Below, one piece after another: positions 62,901 through 64,000 of a stretch of 64,000 nucleotides of DNA. Origin of the DNA: Todiramphus chloris collaris (lineage: Eukaryota > Chordata > Aves > Coraciiformes > Alcedinidae); the NCBI GenBank assembly GCA_025345505.1, contig JANVCC010010406.1:17722062-17786061 (forward strand), in the 5' to 3' direction. Numbering within the stretch: the stretch's first letter is position 1; every line of letters begins with the position of its first letter. The translations under genes were made by a program, and so were the position numbers. The notes beneath the pieces are model-generated. The model was given only the letters and a program-made list of their open reading frames with translations. It searched no databases and was not told the origin of the DNA.

Positions 62901-64000
62901 CTATTAACACAATTTTCTTTGTCTAAAGCCTGCATTTTGGCTTGGATTTGGAACTTACCTGAAAGTTACTTGCAAGTACTTTCCGAGTTTACATGTTTTG
63001 CTAACTCTGTCTGAAAGGCAAAGCATGGAAGGAAGAAAAAAAAAAAAAGATATACACAGGAAAATGTCAGAAATTTGTGGTATATACAGAATAATACTTT
63101 TTATTCAAAACAAAACCCTTTTATTTCCATGTATCACCCATATATCCATGTGCTGCTCTTGAAATAAGTTCTACCAGGTAAAGTCAGGCTAAAATTCAAA
63201 TACAGAGCTCAGCATTTCCTTAAAGGGTTCTAATGCCATATGAGGACATTTGGGGGTCAAAGAATAAAATTAGATAGATACAGGGAAACATGCCATGAGA
63301 GAAAAATGGAGCCAGGGAGGACATCAATATTGTTTCCATTGGTCAAGTAGCAGAATTCACAAGAAGAAGAACAAGGAACCTTCCTCAATCCCCATCCCCC
63401 ACCCTCAAATTTTCATTCCAAACCAAACTGCTGTTTTAAATGAAAAGCATATTTTCTCATCAAGATTAATATACTACTATCAAGTTGTTTATCAAGTTCA
63501 CTACTAATAAAAACATTTTGGAAACCTGCTGCGGTCCCTAGGGTTGCCTGAAACATTCTATTCCAGGATGCTTCAGGAATGCTGGCCAGCTGCAAAACTG
63601 TGTTGAGAGAGAAAACTTCTGGCATGCCCATATGTACCACAGAATTTTCTCCCTAGAGAAGCTGTTCAAGGAACATAGTGTGTTATAAAAGCAATGCCGC
63701 AAGAACTATGAAATCTAACTTATTATTAAGAGCCTTCAGTGGGACTTTTAGTTAAAAGTCATCCTGCATTATTTCTAGACTGAAGATAATTTTGTCTGCT
63801 CTTTTTGATACAAAATCTGAAATTATATTTAACAAGTGTTCTTACTGGCAGTCATAATGTTATTTGGTAATTTAAAGGAGTATATGTGAAACTATGAAAC
63901 ATCACATCAAATCCAAAGTACTAAAAAAACAAGTCAATAAGAAATATGACTGCAACTATTCTTTGTGAAATAATTGTTGGTATGACTGTGATTTCATCTA

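Larger units (their letters stand above)
57709..64000. other. AT-rich non-coding stretch, no gene seen
   Basis: No supported gene to the window end. It includes a (TG)n tract and a 23-bp tandem pair. A GC-richer zone at about 60760-60990 and a 75-codon minus frame at 63413-63640 lack splice signals or motifs. Confidence 0.5.

Noticed and set aside
1..64000. CRISPR arrays, tRNA or rRNA genes, operons, phage or integron structures
   Set aside because: No spaced identical repeats, tRNA-like A and B boxes or cloverleaf, rRNA-like conserved words or clustered genes were seen. The window is repeat-bearing vertebrate DNA.

Overview
The window looks like AT-rich vertebrate, almost certainly avian, nuclear DNA. 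The evidence is CR1-type LINE fragments in both orientations (six of about 0.4-1.35 kb plus one 62-bp tail), LTRs that resemble common bird endogenous-retrovirus LTRs, no SINE or L1-like elements, and no long open reading frames. Nothing suggests bacteria, plasmid, phage or a compact genome. The DNA reads as intronic or intergenic. I found no complete gene, tRNA, rRNA, CRISPR array or operon, and no convincing undescribed system.

Coding signal is limited to three short stretches with splice-site structure, plus one weaker one. On the + strand there is a 183-bp phase 1-1 exon candidate (2045-2227) and a 111-bp phase 0-0 exon candidate (42811-42921). On the - strand there is a 172-bp candidate (7505-7676) whose peptide weakly recalls the N-terminal part of prokaryotic-type S-adenosylmethionine decarboxylase. 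I cannot name a gene for any of them. If the two + strand exons belong to one gene, the - strand candidate would lie inside its intron on the opposite strand; this is inference only.

Layout. 1-7.5 kb: mostly unique DNA with the first exon candidate. 7.5-9.5 kb: the - strand exon candidate and a GC-richer island interrupted by a minus-strand CR1. 9.5-20 kb: unique DNA, two CR1 fragments (11.9 and 19.0 kb) and two diverged copies of an unclassified dispersed repeat (12.4 and 18.5 kb). 20-31 kb: unique DNA, a solo LTR with a perfect 5-bp target duplication (24.76-25.24 kb), a CR1 tail and a pyrimidine microsatellite. 31.0-31.55 kb: a GC-rich patch bounded by a 17-nt G run and a 42-nt C run. 31.5-43 kb: a 1.35-kb minus-strand CR1, a small inverted/direct repeat and the second + strand exon candidate. 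43.9-44.6 kb: a minus-strand LTR. 49.3-50.6 kb: a 1.3-kb + strand CR1. 53.14-53.74 kb: a second solo LTR with a perfect 5-bp duplication and an internal 74-bp diverged duplication. 57.2-57.7 kb: a CR1 fragment. 57.7-64 kb: unique DNA with a (TG)n tract.

All repeat-family names come from recognising sequence features by eye; no database was searched.
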